Source: Aminipila sp963524205
Lineage (GTDB): Bacteria; Bacillota; Clostridia; Peptostreptococcales; Anaerovoracaceae
Reading direction: 5' to 3'
NCBI GenBank assembly: GCA_963524205.1
Contig: CAURED010000005.1
Coordinates: forward strand, 124,001 to 188,000
Length of the DNA: 64,000 nucleotides
This document shows, piece by piece, positions 62,489 through 64,000 of this stretch. A program made the translations under genes and the position numbers. Position 1 is the first letter of the stretch. Each line of letters opens with the position of its first letter. The notes beneath the pieces were generated by a model. It had not been told where the DNA came from. It saw nothing but the letters and a program-made list of their open reading frames with translations, and did not search any database.

Positions 62489-63102
62489 AAACAAGATGCA
62501 GACCAGGGGCAGCCGTGGCGTTGACGCTGTTCCTGCTCTTGGTGGCAGCTATATTTTATGCTGTACCGCTGGACTATGGGACTCAGTTTAGAATGAAAGG
62601 CGATATAAATGAAAATGGCATAACAGAGGAATATGAGTTGACCAATTCTGTTCTTACCATCAAGGAGGGCAGTAAGCTTCTATGGACATCCCCTGAAGGT
62701 TACCAGATTGATAGTTTTGCCCTGGGAGATGTAGATAATGACGGAAAGGTTAACCTAGTTATCAGTCTATGGAAAAAAGGCAGTTTTGGTGATGTTCAGC
62801 CCTTTTGGCATAAAGGACAAAATAAGGATTATAAAAATCATTTGTTTGTGTATAAGCTGGAAGGAGAAACATTGAAGCGCGCTTGGTGCTCATCTAATCT
62901 GGATAATCCCATTCTTTCTTTTACTATTCAAGATGTGGATGCTGACGGAAAAGCGGAACTAGTAGTAAAAGAAGGGCAATATAAAAAAATAGCCAAAGAG
63001 AAGTATGCTCTTGATCGTGATGGGCCTGTACAAACTACGGTTTGGAAGTGGGATGAATGGGGATTTTGTTTAGCTGATTCTTTAACAACTAGTGACAGAT
63101 AA
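62482..63102 (+). CDS. Membrane-anchored FG-GAP/VCBS-like protein
   Basis: A 206-aa protein from GTG 62482, overlapping the end of the DUF3160 remnant. One N-terminal membrane helix (AAVALTLFLLLVAAIFYAV) is followed by an extracellular domain. The domain holds calcium-loop-like repeats GDINENGITEEYEL, GDVDNDGKVNLVIS and QDVDADGKAELVVK, as in FG-GAP beta-propellers. It was probably co-expressed with the DUF3160 lipoprotein as a surface pair. Function unknown. Confidence 0.75.
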   Translation: MVKTRCRPGAAVALTLFLLLVAAIFYAVPLDYGTQFRMKGDINENGITEEYELTNSVLTIKEGSKLLWTSPEGYQIDSFALGDVDNDGKVNLVISLWKKGSFGDVQPFWHKGQNKDYKNHLFVYKLEGETLKRAWCSSNLDNPILSFTIQDVDADGKAELVVKEGQYKKIAKEKYALDRDGPVQTTVWKWDEWGFCLADSLTTSDR

Positions 63103-63134
63103 AAACGCAAGGGTTTAATCTTGCGTTTTATATT
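63102..63134. terminator. Terminator after the FG-GAP-like gene
   Basis: AAAACGCAAG (63102-63111) pairs with CTTGCGTTTT (63120-63129), followed by ATATTT. It also faces the 3' end of tRNA-Ala on the minus strand. Confidence 0.8.
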
Positions 63135-63210
63135 TGGTGGAGAATAGGGGGTTCGAACCCCTGACCTTTTGACTGCCAGTCAAACGCGCTCCCAGCTGCG
63201 CTAATCCCCC
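63135..63210 (-). tRNA. tRNA-Ala(GGC)
   Basis: The minus-strand cloverleaf is complete, with acceptor GGGGGAT/ATTCTCC and the G3-U70 alanine identity pair. The anticodon arm TTTGA-CTGGCAG-TCAAA has anticodon GGC. The T arm is AGGGG-TTCGAAC-CCCT(A), and CCA is encoded. Confidence 0.93.
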
Positions 63211-63227
63211 AAAGGATATTAAATTAT

Positions 63228-63271
63228 AAAAAAGCTATCTCGGTATGATTATGAATCGCCCTGAGATAGCC
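63228..63271 (-). terminator. Terminator between tRNA-Arg and tRNA-Ala
   Basis: On the minus strand GCTATCTCAG (63261-63270) pairs with CCGAGATAGC (63234-63243), followed by TTTTTT. The two tRNAs are thus probably separate transcripts. Confidence 0.75.
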
Positions 63272-63277
63272 GTTTAT

Positions 63278-63352
63278 TGGTATCCCCGGTGGGAATCGAA
63301 CCCACAATTAAGCTTTAGGAGAGCTTTGGTATATCCATTTACCTACGGAGAC
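63278..63352 (-). tRNA. tRNA-Arg(CCT)
   Basis: Minus-strand cloverleaf. The acceptor is GTCTCCG/CGGGGAT with an end G-U pair. The D arm is GGTA...TACC. The anticodon arm AAGCT-CTCCTAA-AGCTT has anticodon CCT (codon AGG). The T arm is GTGGG-TTCGATT-CCCAC, and CCA is encoded. Confidence 0.9.
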
Positions 63353-63476
63353 ATATTATGTTAGCTTTTATATATTAGCATATTTATTTACTACTTTCAA
63401 GGGGTTACTTGAAACACATTAATAGGAGTGATATGATATATCAATAGAATGATGATAACGGAAGGATGGAGGAAGA

Positions 63477-64000
63477 ATGAAAAAGAATGTACTTGTCATA
63501 ACGGGAAGCCCAAGAGCAGGAGGAAATAGTGATTTGCTTGCAGATGCATTTATTGAAGGGGCGAAGTCTGCTGGGCATATTGTAACAAAGTGGAAAGCGG
63601 CTGAGAAGAACATTGGTGGATGCCGCGCTTGTGAAACATGTTTTAGCACAGGAAAAGCCTGCAGTTTTGATGATGATTTTAACGAACTGGCACCTTTGCT
63701 TGCCAAGGCCGATGTGCTGGTATTAGCCACGCCAGTTTACTGGTTTAGTTATCCAGCTCAGATAAAAGCAGCAATTGATAAAATGTATTCTTTTTACATA
63801 GGACAAAGACCTTTAAATATAAAAGAATCTTTATTACTAACTTGTGCAGAAATGGAGGATATGTCAGTATTTGATGGTGTTAAATCCACATATGAGCATA
63901 TTATTAATTTTCTACAATGGTCCGATAGGGGTTGTCTTGCGGTACCCGCTGTCCAGAAGGTTGGGGATGTAATAGCAACTACTGCACTACATAAAGCCAG
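63477..64000 (+). CDS. Flavodoxin-fold NAD(P)H-dependent oxidoreductase, C-terminus beyond window
   Basis: The 174 visible codons start at ATG 63477 behind GGAGGAAG. The FMN-binding N-terminus ITGSPRAGGNSDLLADAF is followed by GGCRACETCFSTGKACSFDDDF, a Cys-rich loop as in iron-sulfur flavoproteins and related FMN reductases. TPVYWFSYPAQIKAAIDKMY follows, the second FMN loop. It reduces flavin or small electrophiles; the true substrate is unknown. The frame is still open at base 64000. Confidence 0.88.
   Translation, partial: MKKNVLVITGSPRAGGNSDLLADAFIEGAKSAGHIVTKWKAAEKNIGGCRACETCFSTGKACSFDDDFNELAPLLAKADVLVLATPVYWFSYPAQIKAAIDKMYSFYIGQRPLNIKESLLLTCAEMEDMSVFDGVKSTYEHIINFLQWSDRGCLAVPAVQKVGDVIATTALHKA

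Overview
The window looks like chromosome of a low-GC, Gram-positive anaerobe of the Clostridia. The evidence is AT-rich DNA, strong GGAGG ribosome binding sites with frequent GTG and TTG starts, copper-amine-oxidase-type 'stalk' surface proteins, ferredoxin-linked 2-oxoacid oxidoreductase, tetrahydrofolate-dependent histidine degradation, and M56/BlaI and GH25 proteins. An amino-acid-fermenting relative of the Anaerovoracaceae/Peptostreptococcales would fit, but this is a guess from gene content.

Layout. 1-2225 (minus): tyrA (cut by the window edge) and a DAHP synthase, behind a promoter, a 36-codon leader peptide packed with Phe/Tyr codons and an intrinsic terminator. This is a classical attenuator. 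2257-5657: a double-SBP/PAS/GGDEF sensor and a stalk protein. 5665-17429: branched-chain amino acid synthesis as two divergent operons, leuA-leuB-leuD-leuC-leuD-leuC on the minus strand and ilvB-ilvN-ilvC-ilvD on the plus strand. The isopropylmalate isomerase pair is present twice, each time in D-C order. 17704-24317: a second stalk protein; an ATPase/lipase/zinc-ribbon operon (minus); threonine dehydratase; a C39-like peptidase with an endolysin-like tail. 24447-26826: a BlaI/BlaR1-like pair whose sensor domain is replaced by GLUG-like repeats. 26936-31646: a remnant of an amidohydrolase gene, then aldehyde dehydrogenase, a SUMF1-fold protein, a GPH transporter and a TetR regulator. 32599-39060: the histidine utilisation operon (hutH, hutU, hutI, cyclodeaminase, glutamate formimidoyltransferase). 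39158-43014: an FCD-type GntR regulator, palindromic operator candidates, and a four-gene 2-oxoacid:ferredoxin oxidoreductase, plausibly taking the 2-oxoglutarate made from histidine-derived glutamate. 43175-47245: a DtxR-like regulator, alr with a degenerate amidohydrolase, and GH25 lysozyme.

47563-51679 is a compact phage-derived cassette: Cro/C1 repressor, ArpU-like regulator, tail-fibre-like protein, M23 endolysin, XhlA-like protein, holin and a small ORF. It has no capsid, terminase, portal or integrase. It is the best candidate here for a domesticated system, such as regulated lysis or holin-dependent release of the fibre protein. 51912-59653: brnQ, a uracil-type permease, tcdA, an HD protein, an NrdD-like small protein, purB and purA. 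59912-64000: a small basic protein, a DUF3160 lipoprotein gene broken by an apparent internal deletion, an FG-GAP-like membrane protein, tRNA-Ala(GGC), tRNA-Arg(CCT), and a flavodoxin-fold reductase cut by the right edge.

A structured intergenic element occurs twice (43616-43683 and 56246-56313) with compensatory changes in its stems. It matches no RNA family that I recognise.
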